64,000 nucleotides of DNA from Rhodoferax sp. Its GTDB lineage: Bacteria > Pseudomonadota > Gammaproteobacteria > Burkholderiales > Burkholderiaceae_C. Shown here piece by piece: positions 43,356 to 50,942 of the stretch. A program made the position numbers and the translations under genes. Location of the stretch: contig JARLJI010000244.1 of NCBI GenBank assembly GCA_031291295.1, forward strand, positions 55,078-119,077, given 5' to 3'. The notes beneath the pieces were generated by a model. That model saw only the letters and a program-made list of their open reading frames with translations. It made no database searches and had not been told where the DNA came from. Within the stretch, counting starts at the first letter, position 1. Each line of letters opens with the position of its first letter.

Positions 43356-43610
43356 ATGGCCGACAGACAAGCCGCATTCGAAGCCGCAGTTGCCAATTCC
43401 AGGAAATTGACTGAGCGCCCCGACAACGCCACGCTGCTTAAAATCTACGCGCTGTACAAGCAGGCCAGCGTGGGCGACAACGGCGAGAAGAAGCCCGGCT
43501 TCGGTGACATGGTGGGCCGCGCCAAATGGGATGCGTGGAACGGTCTCAAGGGCACGGCCAGCACGGACGCGATGCAACAGTACATCGACCTGATCGGGTC
43601 GCTCAGCTGA
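43356..43610 (+). CDS. Acyl-CoA-binding protein (ACBP)
   Basis: Small four-helix ACBP of 84 aa, a family best known from eukaryotes but also found in some proteobacteria. It binds long-chain acyl-CoA and delivers it to acyltransferases. Seen: FEAAVANSRKLTERPDNATLLKIYALYKQASVGDNGEKKPGFGDMVGRAKWDAWNGLKGTASTDAMQQYIDLI, with the LKIYALYKQA signature, the KPG..D...RAKWDAWN ligand residues and normal length. AAGGAG at 43343 supports ATG 43356. It diverges from the WS/DGAT gene by 102 bp, implying shared regulation of acyl-CoA handling. Confidence 0.94.
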   Translation: MADRQAAFEAAVANSRKLTERPDNATLLKIYALYKQASVGDNGEKKPGFGDMVGRAKWDAWNGLKGTASTDAMQQYIDLIGSLS

Positions 43611-43625
43611 ATTTCAATGAAAACG

Positions 43626-43682
43626 GGCTATAGCCCTTACTACATCAGCACGAATCGCTATTGAATCAATAGCGATTCGTGT
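43626..43682 (-). repeat. Dispersed GCTAT repeat, copy 6
   Basis: On the minus strand: CGCTATTGATTCAATAGCGA ... AAGGGCTATAGCCC. Here the GCTAT...ATAGC part is extended into a long perfect stem that also forms the terminator annotated at 43650-43687. Confidence 0.75.
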
Positions 43683-43687
43683 TTTTG
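43650..43687 (+). terminator. Strong terminator after ACBP gene, derived from dispersed repeat
   Basis: A 16-bp perfect stem (CACGAATCGCTATTGA and its complement, one-base centre) followed by five T, 39 bp past the ACBP stop and just before the end of the convergent CoA-transferase gene. Confidence 0.85.
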
Positions 43688-43690
43688 GAG

Positions 43691-44953
43691 CTACCCCGTG
43701 CCGGCCACGATGCCCTGGTCCTTGAGCGCCTGGATCTGCGCGTTTGATAAGCCCATGCCGCGCAGTACCGCGTGGGTGTCCTGGCCCAGCGCGGGCGCGT
43801 TGCGGCGGTGCGCGCCCGGCGTGCGCGAGAGCTTGGGCACGATGCCGGGCAGCGCCAGCAGGCTGCCGTCGTCCATGCGCACCTCGTCCACCATGCTGCG
43901 CGCGCGGTAGTGCGGGTCGGCCGCAATGTCGGCCACGGTGTAGATGCGCCCGGCCGGCACCTGGGCTTCGTCAAGCGCGGCCAGTACCTCGGCCACCGAA
44001 TGCTGCGCCGTCCAGGCGCCAATGGCGGCATCGATCTCCTGCACCCGCGCCACGCGGCCCACGTTGTCGGCCAACGCCGGATCGGCACCGAGGTCGGCGC
44101 GCCCGATGGCGGCCATCAGGCGCCTGAAAATGCTGTCGCCATTGCCTGCGATCAGCGCATAACCGCCGTCATCGCAAAGGTAGGCATTGCTCGGCGCAAT
44201 GCCCGGCAACGCGCTGCCGCCCGGCCCGCGCACGGCGCCGAAGGCGCTGTACTCGGGCAGCAGGCTTTCCATGCAGTTGAATACCGCTTCGTACAGCGCC
44301 ACATCGATCACCTGCCCCTGGCCTGAGACATGGCGCTCCTGCAGCGCCAGCAGGATGCCGATCACGCCATGCAGCGCGGCCAGCGTGTCGCCGATGCTGA
44401 CCCCTACGCGCACCGGCACGCGGCCCGGCTCGGCGGTCAGGTGCCGCAGGCCGCCCATGGCCTCGGCCACCACGCCAAAGCCGGGCTTGTCGCGGTACGG
44501 CCCGCTCTGCCCGTAGCCGCTGATGCGCAGCATGACCAGCCGCGGATTCAGCGCGAGCAGTGCATCGGGCCCGAGGCCCCAGCCCTCCATGGCACCGGGG
44601 CGAAAGTTCTCGACCAGCACATCGGCGTCCTGGACCAGCTGGCGCACGAGGGCCTGCGCCTGCGGATCTTTCAGGTCCAGCGCGAGCGAGCGCTTGTTGC
44701 GCGACTGCACCTGCCACCAGACCGAGGTGCCGTCCTTGAGCAGCCGCCAGCGGCGCAGCGGATCGCCCCCGCCAGCCTGGGGGCGCTTCGGGTCCGCAGG
44801 TGGCTCGATCTTGATGACGTCGGCGCCAAAGTCGGCCAGCGTTTTCGCGGCAAACGGGCCGGCGATCAGCTGACCCAGCTCGATCACCTTCAGCCCGGCG
44901 AGCGGCCCGGCCGAGGGCGCAGGCGCGCTGGAGGGGCCATCAGCGGGCGTCAT
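43691..44953 (-). CDS. Class III CoA-transferase (CaiB/BaiF family)
   Basis: Family III CoA-transferase of 420 aa, moving CoA between carboxylic acids through an aspartyl-CoA thioester. Seen: LAGLKVIELGQLIAGPFAAKTLADFGADVIKIEPP, RNKRSLALDLKDPQAQALVRQL, DVLVENFRPGAMEGWGLGPDAL, ISGYGQSGPYRDKPGFGVVAEAMGG, the likely catalytic aspartate in VSIGDTLAALHGVIGILLAL, and VPAGRIYTVADIAADPHYRAR. Start ATG 44953 overlaps the PHA-system gene stop (ATGA). The track ORF starts too far upstream. Substrate unknown; the operon includes no dedicated lyase or dehydrogenase that would reveal it. Confidence 0.93.
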   Translation of the reverse strand: MTPADGPSSAPAPSAGPLAGLKVIELGQLIAGPFAAKTLADFGADVIKIEPPADPKRPQAGGGDPLRRWRLLKDGTSVWWQVQSRNKRSLALDLKDPQAQALVRQLVQDADVLVENFRPGAMEGWGLGPDALLALNPRLVMLRISGYGQSGPYRDKPGFGVVAEAMGGLRHLTAEPGRVPVRVGVSIGDTLAALHGVIGILLALQERHVSGQGQVIDVALYEAVFNCMESLLPEYSAFGAVRGPGGSALPGIAPSNAYLCDDGGYALIAGNGDSIFRRLMAAIGRADLGADPALADNVGRVARVQEIDAAIGAWTAQHSVAEVLAALDEAQVPAGRIYTVADIAADPHYRARSMVDEVRMDDGSLLALPGIVPKLSRTPGAHRRNAPALGQDTHAVLRGMGLSNAQIQALKDQGIVAGTG

Positions 44954-45288
44954 GTCTTTTGGGGCATTTTTTTGGCGGCAGTTTTTTTTGCAGCCGGTTT
45001 GGTGGCCAGCAGCGCATCGAGGTTTTTCACGATCTCGCTCTCGATTCTGCCCTTGAACGTGCCCAGCAGAAAACCGAGCCGGGCGTCGAGCTCGAAGCGG
45101 TCCTTGCTGACCTTGAGCGTGCCGTTCACCCCGCTGCGGGTAAAGCACACCTCGTCGCTGCTGCGGCCCTCCTTGTAGGTGCATTCCATGCCGAACTCTG
45201 CCTCGGCCTGCTCGGCCCACTGGAACGCGACCTTGCGCGCGGCGGCCAGCCCCAGGGCGTGTTCTCGTTGAATGTGGATGTCATGCAC
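44950..45288 (-). CDS. Polyhydroxyalkanoic acid system family protein
   Basis: Small protein of 112 aa of the PHA-granule-associated family often found near PHA genes in proteobacteria; the biochemical role is unclear. Seen: HDIHIQREHALGLAAARKVAFQWAEQAEAEFGMECTY at the N-terminus, then LKVSKDRFELDARLGFLLGTFKGRIESEIVKNLDALL and a short Lys/Ala-rich tail (AAKKTAAKKMPQK). The start is read as GTG 45288, which has GGAG 7 nt upstream. The alternative ATG at 45284 is out of frame. It overlaps the aminopeptidase gene by 8 bp and the CoA-transferase gene by 4 bp. Confidence 0.87.
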   Translation of the reverse strand: MHDIHIQREHALGLAAARKVAFQWAEQAEAEFGMECTYKEGRSSDEVCFTRSGVNGTLKVSKDRFELDARLGFLLGTFKGRIESEIVKNLDALLATKPAAKKTAAKKMPQKT

Positions 45289-46369
45289 CGTCGGTCTCCA
45301 GGGCTTTGGTTCGTTCGTCTTTCGGCAACGCCGCCAGCCGTTTGACCGCATCATAAAACCGCGGCCAGTTGTTGCCCTCGCGCGCGAACAGCGCCTCGAA
45401 GGCCGGCACCAGCTCGTCGTAGGCGGCCTGGGCGCCAAACGAGGCGTTGTTGGCGCCGGCCACCCACGCGTCGTAGCCCGCATAGCCGCCCCACGACGCC
45501 TTGAGCTTCGCGTAATTGTCCCGGAATTCCTGCAATGCTCTGTTTTTCATAGCTAACAGTTCAAACCTGTCAAGGGCTACAGCTTCATTTTGCTTATAAA
45601 TCGCGGCGAGCTCGCGGCGCGTGGCCTGGGTCAGGGCACGAAACTGCTGGCGCCGCGCGTCGAAGCGGGCGTACTCGTCGCGCGCTGCCGGCGAGGCCTG
45701 CTCGGCCAGCCAGCGCGCGCTGCCCAAACGCTCGACCGTGGTGGCATACGACTCGTTGAAGATGGTGTCGCCCGGGACGTACAGCACCTGGTGCGCCAGT
45801 TCGTGAAAGATGATGCGGGCCAGCTCGCCCTCGGGGTAGTTGATGAAGGTGTTGAGCAGCGGGTCGCCGCCGGCCCAGTTCATCCAGCCCAGCGTGGAGT
45901 ACGCGGGCACGCCGTACACACTGACCTCCAGCCCCTGCGCCTGGAGCCGGGCCGCCTCGCGCCGCGCCGCGGCCTCATTGAAGTAGCCGCGGTAGCCGAC
46001 GCAGCCGGCCACCGGAAAGCACCAGGTCTTGAGCGTGAGAGAGAACTCGGGCGCGGCCACCACGTTCCAGACCACGGCGCTGCGGTGCAGGTCGGCGTAG
46101 CGGTGGTAGCTGGTGTTGTCGGGCTCGTCCAGCTCGGTCACGGCAAAGCGGCGGATGCGCTGGCTGAGTTCCAGCCGTTCCTTGAGCTTTTCTGGCGTGT
46201 GGCTGTCGGCCAGCCAGTCGTTCACCGGACGGGCCGCCTCCATCAGGCTGACATGGCCGCTGACCGACTGCCAGTAGTAGCCCAAGTCGGCGCAGCCGGA
46301 CAGGCACAGCGCCGCCGCGCCAACCGCCACGAGCCCCGCGATGCTGGCCATGACAAGTCCGCGCCTCAC
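45281..46369 (-). CDS. Predicted lipoprotein aminopeptidase (COG4324-type metallopeptidase)
   Basis: Envelope metallopeptidase of 362 aa. The N-terminus MRRGLVMASIAGLVAVGAAALCLSGC is a lipoprotein signal with the lipobox LSGC. The zinc motif is IIFHELAHQVLYVPGDTIFNESYATTVE (HExxH plus downstream Glu). Conserved segments: YHRYADLHRSAVVWNVVAAPEFSL, GYRGYFNEAAARREAARLQAQGLEVSVYGVPAYSTLGW. GTG 46369 is selected because it gives a complete signal peptide and overlaps the upstream stop (GTGA); ATG 46351 is an alternative. A dispersed repeat (45547-45583) is read in frame as AVALDRFELLAM in a variable helix. Confidence 0.85.
   Translation of the reverse strand: MRRGLVMASIAGLVAVGAAALCLSGCADLGYYWQSVSGHVSLMEAARPVNDWLADSHTPEKLKERLELSQRIRRFAVTELDEPDNTSYHRYADLHRSAVVWNVVAAPEFSLTLKTWCFPVAGCVGYRGYFNEAAARREAARLQAQGLEVSVYGVPAYSTLGWMNWAGGDPLLNTFINYPEGELARIIFHELAHQVLYVPGDTIFNESYATTVERLGSARWLAEQASPAARDEYARFDARRQQFRALTQATRRELAAIYKQNEAVALDRFELLAMKNRALQEFRDNYAKLKASWGGYAGYDAWVAGANNASFGAQAAYDELVPAFEALFAREGNNWPRFYDAVKRLAALPKDERTKALETDGA
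45547..45583 (+). repeat. Dispersed GCTAT repeat inside aminopeptidase gene, copy 7
   Basis: TCATAGCTAACAGTTCAAAC ... AAGGGCTACAGC. Read in frame on the opposite strand within the aminopeptidase. Confidence 0.7.
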
Positions 46370-48456
46370 GCCAGCGCGGCGCGCTGATCGACCTCGACCT
46401 GCACCAGGCAATCGTAAAACACCGGCCCGCGCCCGAGGTCGGTCAGGCGCTGGCTGGTGAGCTGGTTGACGTTGCTGCCGTCCAGTCCCAGCTTGCGCCA
46501 CCAGACCCCCAAACCATTGACCACGCCGGGGCGCGCGCGCCGCGACACCGCAGCCTTGCAGCGGTACTCGCCGCGCTGGTTGAAGACCCGGACCACCGCA
46601 CCCGCCGTGATGCCACGCGCCGCCGCGTCCACCTCGTTGATTTCCAGCAGCGGCTCACCTTCGATGTCACGCAGGCTTTGGACGTTGACGAAGCTGGAGT
46701 TGAGAAAGTTGCGCGCCGGCGGCGAGATCATCGCGAGCGGGTAGGCGGTGGACGTGCCTGCCGCCTCGTAGTTAGGCACGTGGTCGGGCAGGCCGTCCAG
46801 CCCCTGCGCGGCCAGCCGTTCGCTGAAGAATTCGCACTTGCCCGAGGGCGTGGGAAAGTTGCCATTGGCGAACGGCGCATCTGGCACCGGCACGGTCGCA
46901 AACCCCTGCGCCAGCAGCAGGTCGAAATCGACCTGATCGACACCGTCGTGTCGAAACGCCATGCGGCACAGCGCCTCGTCGTCATCGGCAAAGCACGGCT
47001 CGGTGAAGCCCATGCGGGCCGCCAGCTCGCGGAAGATCTGGGTGTTGGGTTTGGCCTCGCCGACGGGCGCGATGGCCGGCCGGTTCAGCAGCACGTCGGT
47101 GTGGCCGTAGGCGCTGTGCACGTCCCAATGTTCGAGCTGCGTGGTGGCGGGCAGCACGTAGTCGGCATAGTCCACGGTGTCGGTCTTGAACTGCTCCAGC
47201 ACCACGGTGAACAGGTCATCGCGCGCAAAGCCCTGCACCACCCGGCCAGAGTCCGGCGCGACGGCCACGGGGTTGCTGTTGTAGACCACCAGCGCCTCGA
47301 TCTTCGGGCCGAGCGCCTGTGAGGCTTCGCGCAGCAAATCGTCGCCGATGGTGACCATGTTGATGGTGCGCGGCGCGCGCCCGGCCAGCAGGTCGGGCCG
47401 CTGCAGCGCCGCCTTGTTGACCGGGAACACGCCCGAGCTGGACAGCAGCAGCCCACCCGCGCGGTGCCGCCACGCGCCCGTGAGCGCGGGCAGGCAGGCC
47501 ACGGCACGCGCCGCGTTGCCGCCGCCGTGCACGCGCTGCATGCCGTAATTCAGGCGGATGGCGCTTTGCGGCGTGGTGCCGTAGTCGCGCGCCAGCGTGC
47601 GAATCTGCTCGGGCGGCACGCCGCAGATCTCGGCGGCGCGCTCCGAATTCCATAGCAACACGCGCTCGCGCAGTGCGGGCCAGCCGACGGTATGCTGCTC
47701 AATGTAGGCGTGGTCGAGCCAGTCGTGGGTGATCAGCTCGTGCATCAGCGCCAGCGCCAGTGCGCCGTCGGTGCCGGGACGCAGGGCGATGTGCTCATGG
47801 CATTTGTCGGCGGTCTCGGTCTTGCGCGGATCGATGCACACCAGCCTGGCGCCGGCGCGTTTGGCGGCCTGGGCGTAGCGCCAGAAATGCAGGTTGCTGG
47901 CAATCGGGTTGCTGCCCCAGATAAGGATCAACCTGGCTTCGGCAAAGAACTCGACTTTCATGCCGACCTTGCCGCCCAGCGTGTGTGTCAGGCCTTCGCC
48001 GCCGGCCGTCGAGCAGATGGTGCGCTCCAGCAGGGAGGCGCCCAGCTTGTGGAAGAAGCGCGCCGCCATCGACTCGCCCTGCACCTGGCCCATCGTGCCG
48101 CAATAGCTGTAAGGGAGAATAGCCTGCGGGTCGCGCGCCGCAATACCCTTCAGGCGGGCCGCAATGTCGTTTAGCGCCGCGTCCCAGCTGACCGGCTCGA
48201 ACTGGCCCGAACCCTTGGGGCCGACTCTTTTGAGGGGATGCAGGATGCGCTCGGGGTCATAGGTACGCTCGGTATAGCGCGACACCTTGGTGCACAGCAC
48301 GCCGTCGGTGTGCGGATGCACCGGGTTGCCCTGGACCTTGGTGGCGATGCCATCCTCGACGGTGGTGAGCAGGGAGCAGGTGTCGGGGCAGTCGTGCGGG
48401 CAGGCACCCTTGATGAGTACGGAAGTTCTAGGGTGAATGCCGATGGCATCATTCAT
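46366..48456 (-). CDS. Molybdopterin oxidoreductase (formate dehydrogenase/DMSO reductase superfamily)
   Basis: MopB-family oxidoreductase of 696 aa. The N-terminal [4Fe-4S] site is GACPHDCPDTCSLLTTVEDG with the fourth Cys in DGVLCTKVSRY. Molybdopterin domains follow: YSYCGTMGQVQGESMAARFFHKLGAS, ERTICSTAGGEGL, LILIWGSNPIASNLHFWRYAQAAKRAGARLVCIDPRKTETA, YVLPATTQLEHWDVHSAYGH, and the C-terminal dinucleotide-binding barrel (NEVDAAARGITAGAVVRVFNQRGEY). No Tat signal, so probably cytoplasmic. ATG 48456 has GGAGG upstream. It heads an operon with the aminopeptidase, PHA-system protein and CoA-transferase. The substrate cannot be read, and partner electron-transfer subunits are not encoded nearby. 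Confidence 0.92.
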   Translation of the reverse strand: MNDAIGIHPRTSVLIKGACPHDCPDTCSLLTTVEDGIATKVQGNPVHPHTDGVLCTKVSRYTERTYDPERILHPLKRVGPKGSGQFEPVSWDAALNDIAARLKGIAARDPQAILPYSYCGTMGQVQGESMAARFFHKLGASLLERTICSTAGGEGLTHTLGGKVGMKVEFFAEARLILIWGSNPIASNLHFWRYAQAAKRAGARLVCIDPRKTETADKCHEHIALRPGTDGALALALMHELITHDWLDHAYIEQHTVGWPALRERVLLWNSERAAEICGVPPEQIRTLARDYGTTPQSAIRLNYGMQRVHGGGNAARAVACLPALTGAWRHRAGGLLLSSSGVFPVNKAALQRPDLLAGRAPRTINMVTIGDDLLREASQALGPKIEALVVYNSNPVAVAPDSGRVVQGFARDDLFTVVLEQFKTDTVDYADYVLPATTQLEHWDVHSAYGHTDVLLNRPAIAPVGEAKPNTQIFRELAARMGFTEPCFADDDEALCRMAFRHDGVDQVDFDLLLAQGFATVPVPDAPFANGNFPTPSGKCEFFSERLAAQGLDGLPDHVPNYEAAGTSTAYPLAMISPPARNFLNSSFVNVQSLRDIEGEPLLEINEVDAAARGITAGAVVRVFNQRGEYRCKAAVSRRARPGVVNGLGVWWRKLGLDGSNVNQLTSQRLTDLGRGPVFYDCLVQVEVDQRAALA

Positions 48457-48519
48457 GAGACTGGCCTCCAATGCACAGGGGCGTAATTCAAATTAACAGA
48501 GAGCGCCCTCTATTTCATC

Positions 48520-49659
48520 ATGACCCATCAAAAACTCAATCGCCGGCACTTTTCCGTGGTGTCCGGCGCCGCCATGCTGGCCGGCTTCAACACGGCCCGC
48601 GCGCAGGGCGACAAGATCATTCTGGGCCAGTCGGCCGCGTTTACCGGGCCGGCGGCCCAGCTGGGCATCCAGTTCTACCAGGGCGCCAAGCTGCATTTCG
48701 ACCAGCTCAACGCGCAGGGCGGCGTGGCCCAGCGCCAGATCGAGATCCGCGCGCTCGACGATGGCTACGAGCCCGACCGCTGCGCCGAGAACACGCGCAA
48801 GCTGATCAATGAAGATGTGTTGGCCCTGTTCGGCTACATCGGCACGCCCACCAGCCTGGCCGCGCTGCCGCTGTTCACCAAGGCCAGGATGCCGTTTTTT
48901 GCGCCCTTCACCGGCTCGATGGGCTTGCGCCAGCCGTTCGACCGCTATGCGTTTCACGTGCGCGCCTCGTACAACGACGAGACCGCGCTGATCGTCAAGC
49001 AGCTCACCTACCTCGGGCTCAAGAAGATCGGGGTGTTCTACCAGAACGATGCCTACGGCCAGGCCGGGCTGAACGGCGTGACGCTGGCGCTGGCCAGCCA
49101 GAAGCTGCAGCCGGTGGCCCGCGCCACGGTGGAGCGCAACTCGGTGGAGGTGGCCGCCGCCGTCAAGACCCTGGTGGCCGCGGCACCCAACGCCATCGTG
49201 CAGATCGGCGCCTACAAGGGCTGTGCGGCCTTTATCCGGGCCGCGCGCAAGGCCGGCTACGGCGGCACCTTCTACAACGTGTCGTTCGTCGGCACCCAGG
49301 CGCTGGCCGATGAGCTCGGCAAGGAGGGGGCCGGCGTGGTGGTGTCCCAGGTGGTACCGTCGCCGTACACCGCGTCGCGCCCGATCTCGCGGGAATTTGC
49401 GGAGGCGATCAAAAAGGGCGGTGGCAAGGTGCAGGCCAACTTCTCCAGCATGGAAGGCTATCTGGCCGCGCGGGTGTTCAGCGACGGCCTGCGCAATGCC
49501 CGCTGCCCGAGCCGCGAGGCGCTGATCGCCGGTCTGGAGTCGCTGGGCGGGCGCTCCTACGGGGGCTTCGACGTGACATTCGACGCCGGCGACCATGCGG
49601 CGTCCCATTTTGTCGAACTCTCCATGCTGACCGGCGATAGCCACGTGGTACGGACCTGA
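48520..49659 (+). CDS. ABC transporter substrate-binding protein (branched-chain amino-acid type)
   Basis: Periplasmic type I binding protein of 379 aa. The N-terminus MTHQKLNRRHFSVVSGAAMLAGFNTARA carries a twin-arginine-like NRRHF motif and cleaves after ARA. Mature part: IILGQSAAFTGPAAQLGIQFYQGAKLHFDQLNAQGGVAQRQIEIRALDDGYEPDRCAENTRKLI, then GYIGTPTSLAALPLF and VFYQNDAYGQAGLNGVTLAL, typical of Leu/Ile/Val- or aromatic-acid-binding proteins. No permease or ATPase gene is adjacent, so it is an orphan. Divergent from the molybdopterin oxidoreductase by 63 bp. Confidence 0.93.
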   Translation: MTHQKLNRRHFSVVSGAAMLAGFNTARAQGDKIILGQSAAFTGPAAQLGIQFYQGAKLHFDQLNAQGGVAQRQIEIRALDDGYEPDRCAENTRKLINEDVLALFGYIGTPTSLAALPLFTKARMPFFAPFTGSMGLRQPFDRYAFHVRASYNDETALIVKQLTYLGLKKIGVFYQNDAYGQAGLNGVTLALASQKLQPVARATVERNSVEVAAAVKTLVAAAPNAIVQIGAYKGCAAFIRAARKAGYGGTFYNVSFVGTQALADELGKEGAGVVVSQVVPSPYTASRPISREFAEAIKKGGGKVQANFSSMEGYLAARVFSDGLRNARCPSREALIAGLESLGGRSYGGFDVTFDAGDHAASHFVELSMLTGDSHVVRT

Positions 49660-49704
49660 GCCGCCCTGAACTTGGCCGGGTCCGGCCCGGCGCCGCGCGC
49701 CGTC

Positions 49705-50862
49705 TCAGGCCAGCGCGGGCGCGGCCGCCAGGCCCTGCATGAAGGCCTCGCAGCGGGCGAGCTGCTCCAGGCTCACGTATTCGTCGCTCTGATGCGCCTG
49801 ATTGATGCTGCCCGGCCCGCACACCACGGTGGGAATGCCCGATCTCTTGAAAAGCCCCGCCTCGGTGCCGAACGCCACCAGCGTGGTGCGCGGCTCGCCC
49901 GACAGGCGCAGGGCGAGTTGGGTCACAGGGTCCTGCGCCGAGCCCAGAAAGCTCGGGACTTCGCAGATCGTCTCGAAGCTGAAGCCCGCTTCGGGCGCTA
50001 CTTTTTTCATAGCTGACTGCAGAGACAGGGCATGGGCTACCACCTCTTTTTGCATCACAGTGGCGTCGGCGGTGGGCAGGTCGCGGAATTCGTAGCGGAA
50101 CTCGGCGTCGCGCGGCACCACGTTGTCGGCGATGCCGCCGTGGAACTGGCCCACGCTGGCGGTGGAAAAAGGCACGTCAAAGCCCTCGTAGCGCGGCTCG
50201 TGGCGCTCGAAGCCCTCGGCCATGTCGCGCACCTTTCCGACCAGGCGCGCCGCCATCTCGATCGCGTTCACCGATTGCGGCGTGAGCGACGAATGCGCCT
50301 CCTTGCCACGCACGCAGCATTTGTAGCGGTACACACCCTTGTGCGCAATGGCCGGCACCATGCTGGTGGGCTCGCCGATGATGCAGGCCAGCGGGTTGAC
50401 GCCAGCGTCCTTCATGTCGGCGATCAATTCCCGCACGCCGAAGCAGCCCACTTCCTCGTCGTAACTGAACGCCAAGTGAATCGCAAACGGAGCCGGGCTC
50501 TCCAGAAAAGCCCGCGCACTGGACAGCGCGATGGCAATGAAGCTTTTCATGTCGGCGCTGCCACGGCCGTACAGGCGCTCGTCTTTCACGGTTGCGCCGA
50601 GCGGGTCCAGCGTCCAGTCCTGCCCGTCCCACGGCACGGTGTCGGTGTGGCCGGACAGGATCACGCCGGCCGGCTTGCCCTCGCCCAGGGTGGCGAACAA
50701 ATTGGCCTTGGTTTTGTCGGCGTTGTAGGTGAGGCGGCTCGTGACGCCCAGCTGCAGCAGGTGATCGCGGATGAAATGAATCAACGCCAGATTGGAGTTG
50801 CGGCTGACGGTGTTCATGCGCACCAGCGTTTGCGCGAGTGCCAGGGCGTGGTTTGAAATCAT
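49705..50862 (-). CDS. argE: Acetylornithine deacetylase
   Basis: M20A metallohydrolase of 385 aa removing acetyl from N-acetylornithine. Seen: VILSGHTDTVPWDGQDW (metal His/Asp), LYGRGSADMKSFIAIALSS (bridging Asp), FSYDEEVGCFGVRELI (catalytic Glu-Glu), IGEPTSM, KCCVRGKEAHSSLTPQSVNAIEMAA (dimerisation domain) and GPGSINQAHQSDEYV (metal His). Length and motifs match ArgE rather than DapE. A dispersed repeat is read in frame (VAHALSLQSAMKKVA). A second arginine gene in the window besides argB, but 39 kb away. Confidence 0.92.
   Translation of the reverse strand: MISNHALALAQTLVRMNTVSRNSNLALIHFIRDHLLQLGVTSRLTYNADKTKANLFATLGEGKPAGVILSGHTDTVPWDGQDWTLDPLGATVKDERLYGRGSADMKSFIAIALSSARAFLESPAPFAIHLAFSYDEEVGCFGVRELIADMKDAGVNPLACIIGEPTSMVPAIAHKGVYRYKCCVRGKEAHSSLTPQSVNAIEMAARLVGKVRDMAEGFERHEPRYEGFDVPFSTASVGQFHGGIADNVVPRDAEFRYEFRDLPTADATVMQKEVVAHALSLQSAMKKVAPEAGFSFETICEVPSFLGSAQDPVTQLALRLSGEPRTTLVAFGTEAGLFKRSGIPTVVCGPGSINQAHQSDEYVSLEQLARCEAFMQGLAAAPALA
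49997..50041 (+). repeat. Dispersed GCTAT repeat inside argE, copy 8
   Basis: GCTACTTTTTTCATAGCTGA ... CATGGGCTACC. In frame on the opposite strand within argE, encoding about 15 residues. Confidence 0.75.
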
Positions 50863-50942
50863 CGGGCCATTGTGCGGGATTTTCCCGGATGGCGCGGGAG
50901 GCAGGCCTGGCCTAAACTAGCCGCAGCACAAGGAGCTGTCAT

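Noticed and set aside
49674-49692. GC-rich hairpin between the ABC binding protein and argE genes as terminator
   Set aside because: Stem is imperfect and lacks a T-run; ordinary GC-rich composition could explain it.
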